A stretch of DNA of 64,000 bases from Paenibacillus polymyxa (GTDB taxonomy: Bacteria; Bacillota; Bacilli; Paenibacillales; Paenibacillaceae): the NCBI RefSeq assembly GCF_015710975.1, contig NZ_CP049783.1:5466001-5530000 (forward strand), read 5' to 3'. The notes below the pieces were generated by a model. That model did not search any database, was not told the origin of the DNA, and saw only the letters and a list, made by a program, of their open reading frames with translations. The position numbers and the translations under genes were made by a program. Below are positions 18,362-28,143 of this stretch, piece after piece. Position 1 is the first letter of the stretch; each line of letters opens with the position of its first letter.

Positions 18362-19579
18362 CTATTGATGGAGTTCAAATTTATTATGCAATGCGCGTAC
18401 AGCCTGCACCATATCTTCCTTTTTAACAAGTACCCAGATCGTGGTGTTGGAATCTGCCGATTGAAGGATCTGTACGTCTGATTCTGTCAATGCCTCCACA
18501 ATTGTCGCCATAATACCTGGTACCCCGTTGATACCACCGCCTATGACCGAAACTTTAGCACATCCGGCCAGTATCTTAGGCTCTAGTCCTAAACCGTTAA
18601 GTACTTCAACCGCTTTGCTTCCATCATTATCAAATACGGTATAAACCGCCCCTGATGGAGTTACGTTAATAAAATCAACGCTGATTCCATGTTCAGCCAT
18701 AGATTTGAACACTTGTAATTGCAAGTGCTCCAAACCTGACTTTAATTCAACAGTAATTTGAGTAACATTGCCGACATACGCAATACCGGTCACGAAACGG
18801 TCTACGATATCTGCCTGCACGTCTTTAAAGCCTTCTGGGTGGGTAACCAACGTCCCCTCTCCTTCGGAGAAGGTTGAGCGAACCCGTACCGGAATATTCG
18901 CCTGCATGGCGATTTCAACAGCACGAGGATGGATCACCTTGGCTCCCTGATGAGCCATATTACAAATTTCTGTATAGCTAACATGTGCAAGCGGCTTCGC
19001 ATTTTCCACAATACGCGGATCAGCGGTTAATATACCATTCACATCTGTATAAATATCCACCATATCTGCATGTAGAGCAGCCCCCAGCGCCGTAGCTGAC
19101 GTATCGCTGCCTCCCCGACCAAGGGTAGTCATATCACCATCAGCAGTTTGTCCCTGAAAACCTGTCACAATGACAACTCTGCCTTGGTTCAGCTCTTCCA
19201 CAATCCGGTCTGGCTTGATATCCAAAATGCGAGCATTGCCATATTGATCATCCGTAATAAAGCCTGCCTGTGCTCCAGTTAGCACCGTAGCAGGAATACC
19301 TTCCTTCTCCATCAGGCTGCATAACGTAGCGGCAGAAATGATTTCACCACAGCACAGCAGTAAATCCCGCTCGCGCTTAGGAAGACTGTCACCGTTAGAA
19401 GCCGCCCAATCCAGCAGCGTGTCCGTTGCATAGGGCTCTCCTTTTCTCCCCATGGCCGACACAACAACAACCAATCGAAGATTTTGCTCCAGCTCCCGCT
19501 TCACATGTGCCAGCACAAGTTGACGCGCTTCAGGTGTGGACAGCGAGGTTCCCCCAAATTTTTGCACCAAAATACCCAT
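18362..19579 (-). CDS. dapG: Aspartokinase (DapG type)
   Basis: 405 aa. Phosphorylates aspartate, entry to lysine, DAP, threonine and methionine synthesis. The N-terminal kinase domain begins MGILVQKFGGTSLS; two C-terminal ACT domains are visible (about 265-405, e.g. GNVTQITVELKSG and VSVIGGGINGVPGIM). Family knowledge: the asd-linked isozyme in Bacillus is inhibited by meso-DAP and keeps DAP/dipicolinate synthesis going during sporulation; assignment to that isozyme rests on context. Ribosome-binding site GGGGGA before the ATG. Confidence 0.95.
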   Translation of the reverse strand: MGILVQKFGGTSLSTPEARQLVLAHVKRELEQNLRLVVVVSAMGRKGEPYATDTLLDWAASNGDSLPKRERDLLLCCGEIISAATLCSLMEKEGIPATVLTGAQAGFITDDQYGNARILDIKPDRIVEELNQGRVVIVTGFQGQTADGDMTTLGRGGSDTSATALGAALHADMVDIYTDVNGILTADPRIVENAKPLAHVSYTEICNMAHQGAKVIHPRAVEIAMQANIPVRVRSTFSEGEGTLVTHPEGFKDVQADIVDRFVTGIAYVGNVTQITVELKSGLEHLQLQVFKSMAEHGISVDFINVTPSGAVYTVFDNDGSKAVEVLNGLGLEPKILAGCAKVSVIGGGINGVPGIMATIVEALTESDVQILQSADSNTTIWVLVKKEDMVQAVRALHNKFELHQ

Positions 19580-19615
19580 TATTTTTCCCCCATATTACTC
19601 CCTGCTTTAGGAACG

Positions 19616-20653
19616 TTACTCCGCCTTTGCAGCAATAATTTCCGCGATTTGCACCGCGTTCCATGCCGCTCCCTTGAGCAGATTGTCGGATACGACCCAC
19701 AAATTCAATCCACGGCTATTGCCCAAATCACGACGTACACGCCCTACGAATACGTCAGGTTTTCCTGCAGCTTCGGATGCCAACGGATAAAGCTGGGCAG
19801 TAGGATCGTCTACCAGCGACACTCCAGGTGCGGAAGCCAGCAGATTACGAACTTCTTCTAGATCATAATCATTTTTAAGCTCTACATAGACAGATTCCGA
19901 GTGACCATATACAACAGGAATACGAACGCACGTTGCCGTTACGTCTACAGAATCGTCACCTAGTATTTTTTTCGTTTCGCGTACCATTTTCATTTCTTCC
20001 AGTGTATAACCATTATCCTGGAATTTATCAATTTGCGGAATAGCATTGAAAGCAATCTGATGCTTTACTGGCAACGAACCTACCGGCAGCAGATCTGGCT
20101 GAACTTCATCACCGTTAAGAATGGCTGCGCTTTGACGATTCAATTCATCAATAGCACGGCTTCCAGCGCCGGAAACGGCCTGGTACGTGGATACTATGAT
20201 ACGAGAAATGCCATACTGATCATATAATGGTTTCAAAGCAGCTACCATCTGAATGGTGGAGCAGTTCGGGTTCGCGATAATTCCCTGATGCTCGGCAATT
20301 TTGTCGCTGTTCACCTCAGGTACTACAAGAGGAGCTGTCGGTTCCATTCGGAATGCGTTGGTGTTGTCAATGCAAACTGCCCCATGACGAACAGCATGCG
20401 GCGCCAGTTCCTTACTCACGTCTCCGCCTGCACTAAACAAAGCAATGTCGATTCCTTCAAAGCTGTCGGGGGTAGCAATCTCTACTGGAATCTGCTGACC
20501 TTTAAAGCTAATTAACGTGCCGGCAGAACGAGGCGAAGAAAGAAATTTGATTTTGTCCACAGGAAAATCGCGTTTTTCCAGCAGATTTACGATCTGTTCC
20601 CCTACAGCGCCTGTCGCTCCAACGACAGCTACATTAAACTTTCTATTGCTCAT
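19616..20653 (-). CDS. asd: Aspartate-semialdehyde dehydrogenase
   Basis: 345 aa. Reduces aspartyl phosphate to aspartate semialdehyde, the substrate of DapA. Visible: NADP-binding GATGAVG near residue 10, catalytic Cys in NPNCSTIQMV near 130, and QAVSGAGSRAI. ATG at 20653 follows GGGGAGAT. It sits downstream of dpaAB and upstream of dapG; a stable stem-loop occupies the dpaB-asd gap. Confidence 0.97.
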   Translation of the reverse strand: MSNRKFNVAVVGATGAVGEQIVNLLEKRDFPVDKIKFLSSPRSAGTLISFKGQQIPVEIATPDSFEGIDIALFSAGGDVSKELAPHAVRHGAVCIDNTNAFRMEPTAPLVVPEVNSDKIAEHQGIIANPNCSTIQMVAALKPLYDQYGISRIIVSTYQAVSGAGSRAIDELNRQSAAILNGDEVQPDLLPVGSLPVKHQIAFNAIPQIDKFQDNGYTLEEMKMVRETKKILGDDSVDVTATCVRIPVVYGHSESVYVELKNDYDLEEVRNLLASAPGVSLVDDPTAQLYPLASEAAGKPDVFVGRVRRDLGNSRGLNLWVVSDNLLKGAAWNAVQIAEIIAAKAE

Positions 20654-20700
20654 CTGGTGTATCTCCCCTTCTCGACTAAAAAACCATTTTTTATTCTGAA

Positions 20701-20767
20701 AGCATCCACCGCCAACAAGAAATTAGACCCGATGGATTATCGAATCATCTTCTAGGCGAGGGATGCT
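20701..20767 (-). other. Long stem-loop in the dpaB-asd gap
   Basis: Minus strand 5' AGCATCCCTCGCC pairs with 3' GGCGGTGGATGCT (7 bp, a 2x2 internal loop, then 4 bp), enclosing a second hairpin GATGATT-CGAT-AATC(C)ATC. No strong T-run follows, so a normal terminator is unlikely. It begins 20 bases after the dpaB stop and ends about 45 bases before the asd start, so it could be an asd leader structure, an RNA-processing site or a leaky terminator. Confidence 0.5.
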
Positions 20768-20787
20768 CAGCAGTTAATTATAGTACT

Positions 20788-21381
20788 TCATGGGGTCTTG
20801 CGTTCCACAATCATCGGCTGAATCTGCCTGCCCTGCAATGCTTCATAGGCAGCCTCCGGAATCAATTCCATATTGGCTACAAGCGAGTTCGGCTTTTTAA
20901 CTGGATTATCCTGTCCGAACGGCACAAAAAAGATGTTCTTGGCTACTAGTAACTTGGCGATATTGGCAGCATTTAGACCAAGTCCATCATTAGTAGATAT
21001 GGCTAAAAGAAGTGGACGGCCGTTGCGTAATTGCGCCTTGGCAGCCATCAAAACCGGACTGTCCGTCATCGCATTTGCTAACTTGCTCATCGAATTCCCC
21101 GTCAAAGGTGCAATCACCAGCACATCGAGCATTTGGGAGGGTCCCAGTGGCTCAGCCTCCACAATTGTAGAAATGATATCATTCCCTGTTATATCTTTCA
21201 ACTGTTTTTGCCAACTTTGCGAAGTACCGAAGCGAGTATCCGTTGTTAGTACGGTATTGGATATAATGGGAACGACCTTCGCACCCTCATCAACAAAGCG
21301 CTGTATAACAGGCATTACCTCTTCAAATGTGCAATGTGAGCCTGTAATAGCATAACCTACCGTTTTCCCTTGCCAACTCAT
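20788..21381 (-). CDS. dpaB: Dipicolinate synthase subunit B
   Basis: 197 aa flavoprotein-like (UbiX/Dfp fold) subunit, SpoVFB. Begins MSWQGKTVGYAITGSHCTF and contains PLTGNSMSKLANAMTDSPV. Together with DpaA it makes dipicolinic acid in the mother cell from the DapA product; calcium dipicolinate is then loaded into the spore core. The ATG overlaps the dpaA stop (ATGA), giving coupled translation. This gene is a strong marker for endospore formation. Confidence 0.96.
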   Translation of the reverse strand: MSWQGKTVGYAITGSHCTFEEVMPVIQRFVDEGAKVVPIISNTVLTTDTRFGTSQSWQKQLKDITGNDIISTIVEAEPLGPSQMLDVLVIAPLTGNSMSKLANAMTDSPVLMAAKAQLRNGRPLLLAISTNDGLGLNAANIAKLLVAKNIFFVPFGQDNPVKKPNSLVANMELIPEAAYEALQGRQIQPMIVERKTP

Positions 21382-22277
21382 TGTGCATCCCCCCGATCAG
21401 GATTATCTTCCATTAACAACTGCACCAGCGTATTCGCTATAATGGTACCAGCAGTTTTGGGAGCAACAATACCGGGAAGACCGGGGGCAAGCATAGCCGT
21501 AATTCCACGCTTTTCCGCATACCGGAAATCACAACCGCCTGGGGCGGAAGCAAGATCTATAATCACGGTACTCAGTGGCAATTTAGACAGAATTTGCGCT
21601 GTGATAATCATAGAGGGTATCGTATTAAAAATCAAGTCAACTCCCTTTGTCTCATTCGCTAAATCCCTTGTCATAAAAGGCTTCCAACCCATCTCCACGG
21701 CTCTCGCTGCATCCTCCGCCCGCCGTACTCCAACTTTCACTTTGGCTCCCAACCCCTGTAGTGCCCTTGCCATGGTAAATCCAGTCCGTCCCATGCCTAG
21801 AACCATACAATCTGCACCATGGATCGTAAAATCAGTATGCTGAATTGCCATCATCAGTGCGCCTTCAGCCGTAGGTATAGAATTGTATATGGCCACATCA
21901 TCTCTCTCCAGCAGCTCAACCAGCTTCAATTCATGCCTGGTACAAATTTCTTTTAAGTACGCTCGCGCCATCCCTGTATATACAACGCAATGCGGTGGAA
22001 GAGCAGCAGCATGCTCATTCAGAAACTGGAGCTTTTGTGCTCCGAAAAGTGCATTCACGTTGCCTTCCTCATCGCATCCCACCACTGGCAGAATCAGTGC
22101 ATCTGACGATTCCAGCAGCTTGACAGACAATGGCTCTAATGTGACTCCTTTGAGTGGTACTTCGAGCTTGTCAAAGCCGACCACAGTGACAGTAGCATCC
22201 ATGTCGACACATTTGCGGATTACCTCAAGCTGCCTCGCATCGCCACCCAAAACAACGATGCGCATTCCTGTTAGCAT
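21378..22277 (-). CDS. dpaA: Dipicolinate synthase subunit A
   Basis: 299 aa, SpoVFA. N-terminal domain MLTGMRIVVLGGDARQLEVI and a Rossmann NAD(P)-binding region with VLGMGRTGFTMARAL near residue 155. It forms the dipicolinate synthase with DpaB. Start at 22277 from AAAGGAGTGATCCGG upstream; eight further in-frame codons lack a site. A sigma-K-like promoter lies 35-60 bases upstream, consistent with mother-cell expression late in sporulation. Confidence 0.96.
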   Translation of the reverse strand: MLTGMRIVVLGGDARQLEVIRKCVDMDATVTVVGFDKLEVPLKGVTLEPLSVKLLESSDALILPVVGCDEEGNVNALFGAQKLQFLNEHAAALPPHCVVYTGMARAYLKEICTRHELKLVELLERDDVAIYNSIPTAEGALMMAIQHTDFTIHGADCMVLGMGRTGFTMARALQGLGAKVKVGVRRAEDAARAVEMGWKPFMTRDLANETKGVDLIFNTIPSMIITAQILSKLPLSTVIIDLASAPGGCDFRYAEKRGITAMLAPGLPGIVAPKTAGTIIANTLVQLLMEDNPDRGDAQ

Positions 22278-22311
22278 CCGGATCACTCCTTTCCGAGACA
22301 CGATATGCTTT

Positions 22312-22339
22312 TATTCTATGCAGATGCCCGGGAAGGGGT
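22312..22339 (-). promoter_or_regulatory. Sigma-K-like promoter of dpaAB
   Basis: Minus strand: AC (22338-22339), 17 bases, CATAGAATA (22312-22320), fitting the sigma-K pattern AC-N16/17-CATANNNTA. It lies between the dut terminator and dpaA. spoVF is sigma-K controlled in B. subtilis, which supports the reading; the -35 element is only two bases, so chance matching is possible. Confidence 0.6.
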
Positions 22340-22349
22340 GAAAAAACAC

Positions 22350-22381
22350 AAAAAAAGCCGCCCCTCTACGGAACGACTTTT
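22350..22381 (-). terminator. Terminator after dut
   Basis: Minus strand AAAGTCGTTCC / GGGGCGGCTTT forms an 11-bp stem (some G-T pairs) with a 5-base loop, then TTTTTTT... It isolates the dpaAB unit from the dut-mlpA genes. Confidence 0.85.
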
Positions 22382-22469
22382 ATGTGTATGCTTACTCTTA
22401 AGCGAGTAATATTGAAGCTTCCTACAAAATGGACAATTGTATTACACTGCATGCAAGTGAACCGTAGAC

Positions 22470-22916
22470 TCAGCGTCCTGTATGACCAAAGCCTCCAGCA
22501 CCGCGTACAGTTTCAGACAAATGGTCTACTTGTTTTAACTTCACCTCAGGCACAACCTGAAATACCATTTGTGCAATTCGCTCATTGCGCGTAATGGTGA
22601 ACGGTTCCTCGCCTAAATTGATAAGAAGCACCTTAATCTCTCCACGATAATCTGCATCAATCGTTCCAGGCGTGTTAAGACAAGTAATACCATGCTTGAG
22701 AGCCAGTCCACTACGCGGACGGATTTGTGCCTCTAATCCTGCTGGCATAGCTATTGCAAATCCAGTTGGAATGAGACAACGTTTGCCAGGTTCCAGAACC
22801 AAATCCTCCTGTACTGCTGCATACAAGTCAAATCCCGATGCAAGCTCTGACATTTTGCGGGGGAGCTCAATATCTTCATTGCCCCCGAGTCTGTTAATTT
22901 CAACGTAAGTTAACAA
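22470..22916 (-). CDS. dut: dUTP diphosphatase
   Basis: 148 aa trimeric dUTPase that removes dUTP and supplies dUMP. Motifs in order: [39 protein letters not shown] and the C-terminal [10 protein letters not shown], all expected motifs present. It starts with TTG at 22916 after GAGGAGGGA; this site lies inside the end of mlpA, whose last codons overlap dut by 17 bases. In B. subtilis ymxH occupies this place, so dut here is a local difference. Confidence 0.95.
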   Translation of the reverse strand: MLTYVEINRLGGNEDIELPRKMSELASGFDLYAAVQEDLVLEPGKRCLIPTGFAIAMPAGLEAQIRPRSGLALKHGITCLNTPGTIDADYRGEIKVLLINLGEEPFTITRNERIAQMVFQVVPEVKLKQVDHLSETVRGAGGFGHTGR

Positions 22917-24159
22917 AATAGTCCCTCCTCATATCCTTAACCGCTGAATCGCTCGCTCCGACCATTGACAGAGCAAACGGCTCCGAAAACATCCGATCCA
23001 GCACTTTGTTCACATCATCAGCCGTCACTTGTTCGATGTGTTCGATCATTTGATCCAGCGTATAATGCTGACCCAACATTAACTCATTTTTTCCAAGACG
23101 GTTCATCCGGCTACCCGTACTCTCAAGGCTTAAGATCAGACTTCCTTTTAGCTGCTCCTTGCCTTTACGAAGCTCATTATCGTCCAAACTATAGATAGCC
23201 ACATCTCGTAACAGCTCCAGCGTCAAATCGAGCACATCCTTTGTTTGCTTAGGAGCGGTACCTGCATAGATTGTGAACATTCCACTATCGGCATGGGAGC
23301 TATGATAGGAATAGACCGAATAAGCCAGTCCGCGTTTTTCACGAATTTCCTGAAATAAACGTGAGCTCATGCCCCCGCCGATAGCGTTATTCAGCAAAAC
23401 CATAGCATACTGGAGATCGTCGCCTATTGCAAATCCAGGCAGAGATAGACAAATATGATTCTGCTCCGTTGCTTTCTCATGGTACAAGAGCTGACCGTTA
23501 AACGCAGGTACTGTCAGTGGCGAAACGGTTCCGTGATTATCGAAATGCCCAAAATGTTGCTCCAGCAATTCTACAAGACGATCGTCAACATTACCAGCTA
23601 CACTGATAACTGTAGTGTCGATTGTATAGTGCTCCTTCATATAATGGCTGAGATGTGAGCTATCCATAGCTAGCAGGTGATCTTCGGTTCCGAGAATCGG
23701 ATAAGCCAGTGGGTGTTCGCCATAGGCCGCCCGAGATACAAGATCGTGCACCATATCATCCGGTGTGTCCTCGTACATGGAGATTTCCTCCAAAATCACA
23801 TTTTTCTCTCTTGCGAGCTCTTCCTGATCCAATTTGGAATTAAAGAACATATCAGACAGTACATCGACTGCGATCGGTAGATGCTCATCTAGCACTTTCG
23901 CATAATAGCACGTATATTCCTTCGAAGTGAAAGCATTAACATTTCCTCCGATGGCATCGAATTGCTCAGCGATTTCCTTAGCACTAAAACGCTCTGTTCC
24001 TTTGAAAAGCATGTGTTCAATAAAATGAGAAATACCGCTATTGTCCGGTGTTTCGTTCCGGGAACCGGTTTTAACCCAGATGCCGAAAGAAACAGAACGC
24101 ACGGTTGGAATTTTTTCGATGACCACTCTTAGGCCGTTTTTGAGTTGAATTCTTTCCAC
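22900..24159 (-). CDS. mlpA: M16 family zinc peptidase (MlpA/YmxG-like)
   Basis: 419 aa processing-peptidase-like M16 protein. The zinc motif is HFIEH (in [18 protein letters not shown]) and the distal Glu lies in [18 protein letters not shown], so it should be active. B. subtilis MlpA/YmxG has a related position and length; its substrate is unclear. GTG at 24159 follows TTAGGAGGG at 6 bases; nine further in-frame codons are upstream without a site. Overlaps dut. Confidence 0.92.
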   Translation of the reverse strand: MERIQLKNGLRVVIEKIPTVRSVSFGIWVKTGSRNETPDNSGISHFIEHMLFKGTERFSAKEIAEQFDAIGGNVNAFTSKEYTCYYAKVLDEHLPIAVDVLSDMFFNSKLDQEELAREKNVILEEISMYEDTPDDMVHDLVSRAAYGEHPLAYPILGTEDHLLAMDSSHLSHYMKEHYTIDTTVISVAGNVDDRLVELLEQHFGHFDNHGTVSPLTVPAFNGQLLYHEKATEQNHICLSLPGFAIGDDLQYAMVLLNNAIGGGMSSRLFQEIREKRGLAYSVYSYHSSHADSGMFTIYAGTAPKQTKDVLDLTLELLRDVAIYSLDDNELRKGKEQLKGSLILSLESTGSRMNRLGKNELMLGQHYTLDQMIEHIEQVTADDVNKVLDRMFSEPFALSMVGASDSAVKDMRRDYFVNLR

Positions 24160-24225
24160 GCTTGGCCCTCCTAAACTGAATTGCATACTTTGCCATAATG
24201 TTCAATCCTAACAGAAAAAAGACGT

Positions 24226-25233
24226 TCACTCAACCGGAGCTGGTAGCTGCCGATCAGGGGAAAGCGTCTGACTGACAGTTCCAAGCACAAGTCCTTTACT
24301 ACGAATGGCATGAATCATACCTTTGAGAGCAGCAGCCGAAGAATCTGTTGGGTGCATCAATATCAGGGAGCCTGACTCAACCTTGCTGTTGATTTTATGA
24401 ACCACCGATTCCGGTGACGGATGTTTCCAATCTACGGTGTCCAATGTCCACAACACAGTTTTGAGTCCATGCTCTGCGGCTATATCCACTGTTTGTTGAT
24501 TAAAATCCCCCGATGGAGGGGCAAACCAATTATTTTTGACACCCAGAGTTTCTTGAAGAAGCATTTCCGTCTTTTCGATTTCTTGTACGGCTCTGGCTCG
24601 GCTCAAACGACTCATATTGGGATGAGAATAAGCATGATTCGAAAGCTCATGCCCTCTTCTTTGAATTTCCTTGGCAAGTTCAGGATTTTTCTTCAGCCAA
24701 CTTCCATCAAGAAAAAATGTAGCCTTAACCTTCTCCTGATCCAATGTATTCAGTATAGGCACGATAAACTCATTCCCCCATGCTACATTGATCATGAAGG
24801 ATACCATCGGTTTTTCAGAATTGCCCCTGTAAATTGGGACATTCCCCAGTTGATTTAAATGTATTTTGGGTGCCAATTGGCGATATACATATTGAATAGG
24901 CCGATCTGGAGCTGCAATGGCTTTGCGATAGGTAGCATCCAAATCGACCTCCAGTCCGTTATAACCTGGAATAGCCTTCCATACCCTGTCGACCTTGGCA
25001 TCAACTGGTTCTCTCCGCTGACGTGCTGCTTCTGTCCTTAGTCGCTGCATAAGCGCATTATCAGGCAAAGCTGCCACCGCCATCGTGGGTGTAGCTTCAA
25101 GCTCTTCGGCTCCTGTAGCGTTTCCATTGCGTAATTGACTAGCGTAGTCACGAACCCCGCTAAACTGCCCGATTACCAGTGTGACGGCTAAAGTGGCTAC
25201 CACCCACACCGCTCGTTTCACCCTACTCATCAT
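24226..25233 (-). CDS. Sporulation-type polysaccharide deacetylase (YlxY-like)
   Basis: 335 aa. N-terminal membrane anchor/signal (MMSRVKRAVWVVATLAVTLV), then a NodB-type deacetylase domain (about 140-325). It contains FFLDGSWLKKNPELAKEIQR and SNHAYSHPNMSRL with the conserved His pair, and ends SGSLILMHPTDSS. However, where active enzymes have TFDDG/TFDDA this reads MVSFMINVAWGNE, so the first catalytic/metal Asp pair appears absent; this degenerate form is a feature of YlxY/PdaB-like sporulation proteins. A sigma-E-like promoter precedes it. Confidence 0.88.
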   Translation of the reverse strand: MMSRVKRAVWVVATLAVTLVIGQFSGVRDYASQLRNGNATGAEELEATPTMAVAALPDNALMQRLRTEAARQRREPVDAKVDRVWKAIPGYNGLEVDLDATYRKAIAAPDRPIQYVYRQLAPKIHLNQLGNVPIYRGNSEKPMVSFMINVAWGNEFIVPILNTLDQEKVKATFFLDGSWLKKNPELAKEIQRRGHELSNHAYSHPNMSRLSRARAVQEIEKTEMLLQETLGVKNNWFAPPSGDFNQQTVDIAAEHGLKTVLWTLDTVDWKHPSPESVVHKINSKVESGSLILMHPTDSSAAALKGMIHAIRSKGLVLGTVSQTLSPDRQLPAPVE

Positions 25234-25261
25234 TCCTTCATCCTCCCGCTCGTTTGTCCAC

Positions 25262-25290
25262 ATTGTATGCGGGGAGGACAAGAACTATGA
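25262..25290 (-). promoter_or_regulatory. Sigma-E-like promoter of the deacetylase gene
   Basis: Minus strand: -35 TCATAGT (25284-25290), 14-base spacer, -10 CATACAAT (25262-25269). The -10 is a perfect match to cATAcanT and the -35 fits kmATATT at six of seven positions with correct spacing. It lies about 30 bases before the start codon, suggesting early mother-cell expression. Confidence 0.7.
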
Positions 25291-25338
25291 CGTAGTAAGC
25301 TATAGAAGCCCACTTGGGTGCAGCTTGTGCATATGTAT

Positions 25339-25372
25339 GAAAAAAGAGCCAGAAACGTAGCTCTGCCTCTTT
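25339..25372 (-). terminator. Terminator after pnp
   Basis: Minus strand AAAGAGGCAG / CTGGCTCTTT, a 10-bp stem with one mismatch and a 10-base loop, followed by TTTTT. It is placed between pnp and the deacetylase promoter. Confidence 0.8.
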
Positions 25373-25457
25373 CCAAAAGCTTAATTTATGCTATTCAAAT
25401 CCCTTATTCTGTACAAACGTATAGACTCCCTATTACAGTAGTTCGCGGTCTCACAAC

Positions 25458-27560
25458 CTAGGGCTTAGCAGGAGCTTCAGCCGTCAGTACTGCCTTACGG
25501 GACAAATTGACGCGACCTTGCTGATCGATTTCAGTTACTTTCACCGTAATCGTATCACCAATAGCAATGACATCTTCAACTTTGGCTACACGCTCAGTAG
25601 ACAGTTGAGAAATATGAACCAGACCATCTTTACCCGGTAAAATTTCAACAAATGCGCCGAATTTTTCAATTCGTTTGACTGTACCGATGTAAATCTCGCC
25701 GACCACGACTTCTTTTACGATACCTTCAATAATGGAACGCGCCTTCTCATTCATCTCTTGATTTGTAGAAGCGATGAACACACGACCATCTTGTTCAATA
25801 TCGATTTTCACGCCGGTTTCTTCGATGATCTTGTTGATGATTTTACCACCAGCTCCAATAACATCACGGATTTTGTCCGGGTTAATGTGCATTGTCATAA
25901 TTTTTGGAGCGTACGGAGACAATTGCTCACGTGGCTTCTGGATCGCTTCCATCATTTTGCCAAGAATGAACAAACGTCCTTCTCTGGCTTGCTTGAGCGC
26001 ATCCTGTAAAATATTGCGGTCAATACCGTCAATTTTAATATCCATTTGAATGGCAGTTACGCCTTCCGCTGTACCAGCAACTTTAAAGTCCATATCGCCC
26101 AGATGATCTTCCATACCTTGGATATCTGTCAGTACGGAAACATGATCTCCATCCTTAATCAATCCCATGGCCACACCTGCAACTGGAGCTTTAATCGGTA
26201 CACCTGCATCCATCATAGCCAGTGTGCTTGCACAAATACTAGCTTGTGAGGTCGATCCATTCGATTCCAGTACTTCGGAAACCAGACGGATCGTGTACGG
26301 AAATTCAGTTTCGGAAGGAATTACTTTGGAAAGCGCACGCTCACCAAGAGCACCATGTCCGATTTCACGACGACCTGGCGCGCGCAAAGGACGAGCCTCA
26401 CCTACGCTGAATGGAGGGAAATTGTAATGATGCATGAAGCGTTTGGTTTCTTCCAGATCAATACCGTCTAGAATTTGTACATCCCCTAGAGCACCAAGAG
26501 TACAAACGCTAAGCGCCTGCGTTTGCCCGCGTGTAAATAAGCCTGAACCGTGCGTACGCGGCAAAATGCTAGTGTCACTTTCAATTGGACGAATTTCGTC
26601 AAGCTTACGACCATCAGGACGCACTTTATCATGCGTAATCAGACGACGGACTTCTTCCTTAACGATATCATAGAGAACTTCGCTCACATCACTCAAAAGC
26701 TCAGGTGTCTCTATGTATTGTGCTTCAAAATGGGCAACGGTCTCTTCATTAACGGCATCAATCGCCTCTTGACGGGCATGTTTTTCTGCAATTTTAACAG
26801 CTTCCACCAAACGATCAGCTGCATAAGCACGTACTTCACTGTTCACTTTTTCATCAACAGCATGCAGCTTAACCTGCATTTTCTCTTTACCTGCTACTTG
26901 CACCAATTGTTCAATAACTGCCACAATGTTCTTAATTTCATCATGTCCGAACATAATAGCTTCGAGCATAACTTCCTCTGGAATCTCATCGCCTTCTGCT
27001 TCTACCATCATAATGGCATCTTTTGTTCCAGCTACAACGAGATACAGATCGCTCGCGTTCTGCTGTGCAATATCTGGATTAATTACAAATTGTCCGTTTA
27101 CACGACCTACAGCAACCCCGCCAATTGGACCGTTAAAAGGAACATCCGAAATACTGAGTGCTGCCGAGGTTCCAATCATGGCTGCAATTTCAGGTTCACA
27201 ATCCTGATCAACACTCATGACTAGGTTTAACACCTGCACATCATTACGGAAACCTTCAGGGAACAATGGGCGAATTGGACGGTCTGTCAAACGACTGGAT
27301 AAAATCGCCTTTTGACTCGGGCGTCCTTCACGCTTAATAAATCCGCCAGGAATTTTCCCCACAGCATACAATCTTTCCTCATAGTTCACGGTCAGCGGAA
27401 AAAAGTCCAAATCTTTCGGTTCACGGGAAGCGGTCACAGTACACAGCACAACTGTTTCTCCGTAACTCACCTTAACTGCCGCATTGGCTTGTTTTGCAAG
27501 ACGTCCTGTTTCAAGCACCAGCTTTCTTCCGCCGAGTTGCATTTCTACGCGTTGCTCCAT
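25458..27560 (-). CDS. pnp: Polyribonucleotide nucleotidyltransferase (PNPase)
   Basis: 700 aa. Phosphorolytic 3'-5' exoribonuclease of mRNA decay. Two RNase PH domains (about 1-140 and 310-540, second with the [18 protein letters not shown] block), a KH domain ([18 protein letters not shown]) and an S1 domain ([20 protein letters not shown]) in the usual order and full length. Start ATG at 27560 follows GGAGGG; six upstream codons are also open. It follows rpsO as in many bacteria, but a terminator separates them. Confidence 0.97.
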   Translation of the reverse strand: MEQRVEMQLGGRKLVLETGRLAKQANAAVKVSYGETVVLCTVTASREPKDLDFFPLTVNYEERLYAVGKIPGGFIKREGRPSQKAILSSRLTDRPIRPLFPEGFRNDVQVLNLVMSVDQDCEPEIAAMIGTSAALSISDVPFNGPIGGVAVGRVNGQFVINPDIAQQNASDLYLVVAGTKDAIMMVEAEGDEIPEEVMLEAIMFGHDEIKNIVAVIEQLVQVAGKEKMQVKLHAVDEKVNSEVRAYAADRLVEAVKIAEKHARQEAIDAVNEETVAHFEAQYIETPELLSDVSEVLYDIVKEEVRRLITHDKVRPDGRKLDEIRPIESDTSILPRTHGSGLFTRGQTQALSVCTLGALGDVQILDGIDLEETKRFMHHYNFPPFSVGEARPLRAPGRREIGHGALGERALSKVIPSETEFPYTIRLVSEVLESNGSTSQASICASTLAMMDAGVPIKAPVAGVAMGLIKDGDHVSVLTDIQGMEDHLGDMDFKVAGTAEGVTAIQMDIKIDGIDRNILQDALKQAREGRLFILGKMMEAIQKPREQLSPYAPKIMTMHINPDKIRDVIGAGGKIINKIIEETGVKIDIEQDGRVFIASTNQEMNEKARSIIEGIVKEVVVGEIYIGTVKRIEKFGAFVEILPGKDGLVHISQLSTERVAKVEDVIAIGDTITVKVTEIDQQGRVNLSRKAVLTAEAPAKP

Positions 27561-27684
27561 GGTATCCCTCCATTTCATTTCATTGTAAAAGTTCTATACA
27601 CATCCAGTATTTCCTGCGCAGGTCTTATTCATAAGAAGCTCACAGACAAAATAGGATATGTAATTCAAAAAAAGATTCCTCATT

Positions 27685-27754
27685 TCAAAAAAGAACCCGG
27701 CTGCTGTCCGCCGTCGCCTTAGCAGGGACAAGCGGTGAACAACCAGGCTTCTTT
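27685..27754 (-). terminator. Terminator/processing hairpin between rpsO and pnp
   Basis: Minus strand: outer arms AAGAAGCCTGGTTG and CAGCCGGGTTCTT pair with one mismatch and a bulge. An inner stem GCTTGTCC / GGACAGC extends it, and TTTTTT follows. It ends rpsO transcripts or sets the rpsO:pnp ratio. Confidence 0.8.
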
Positions 27755-27774
27755 TCTCATTACATGTCTGAAAA

Positions 27775-28044
27775 TTAACGACGCAGTCCGAGACGCTCGA
27801 TCAACGCACTGTAACGTTTAACATCAGTCTTCTTCAGGTAAGCCAAAAGTTTACGACGCTGACCGACCATTTTCAACAACCCGCGGCGGGAGTGATGGTC
27901 TTTCTTGTGCGAACGAAAGTGACTTTGCAAGTTGACGATGTTTTCAGTAAGGATAGCGATTTGTACCTCAGGTGATCCTGTATCGGATTCATGAGTTTTG
28001 TACTCCTCGATCAATTGCTGTTTACGCTCTTGAGTCAATGCCAT
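27775..28044 (-). CDS. rpsO: 30S ribosomal protein S15
   Basis: 89 aa, exact usual length. [20 protein letters not shown], the [15 protein letters not shown] block and [20 protein letters not shown] are the S15 signature. S15 binds 16S rRNA early in assembly of the central domain. ATG at 28044 has GAAGGAGGTGA at ideal spacing. It has its own promoter and an untranslated leader of about 95 bases with a CCGC/GCGG hairpin, so autoregulation by S15 is possible. Confidence 0.98.
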   Translation of the reverse strand: MALTQERKQQLIEEYKTHESDTGSPEVQIAILTENIVNLQSHFRSHKKDHHSRRGLLKMVGQRRKLLAYLKKTDVKRYSALIERLGLRR

Positions 28045-28143
28045 CCTGTTCACCTCCTTCATTATAATCGCCATTAGCCTCGTAACCGCCGGTGAAAGCG
28101 GACAACCAAGCTAAGGTTCATCGTTGTTTACACAACATAAGTC

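Noticed and set aside
26550..27224. Plus-strand open frame of 224 codons opposite pnp
   Set aside because: Antisense shadow of a highly conserved gene; composition is not protein-like and no start signal is seen.
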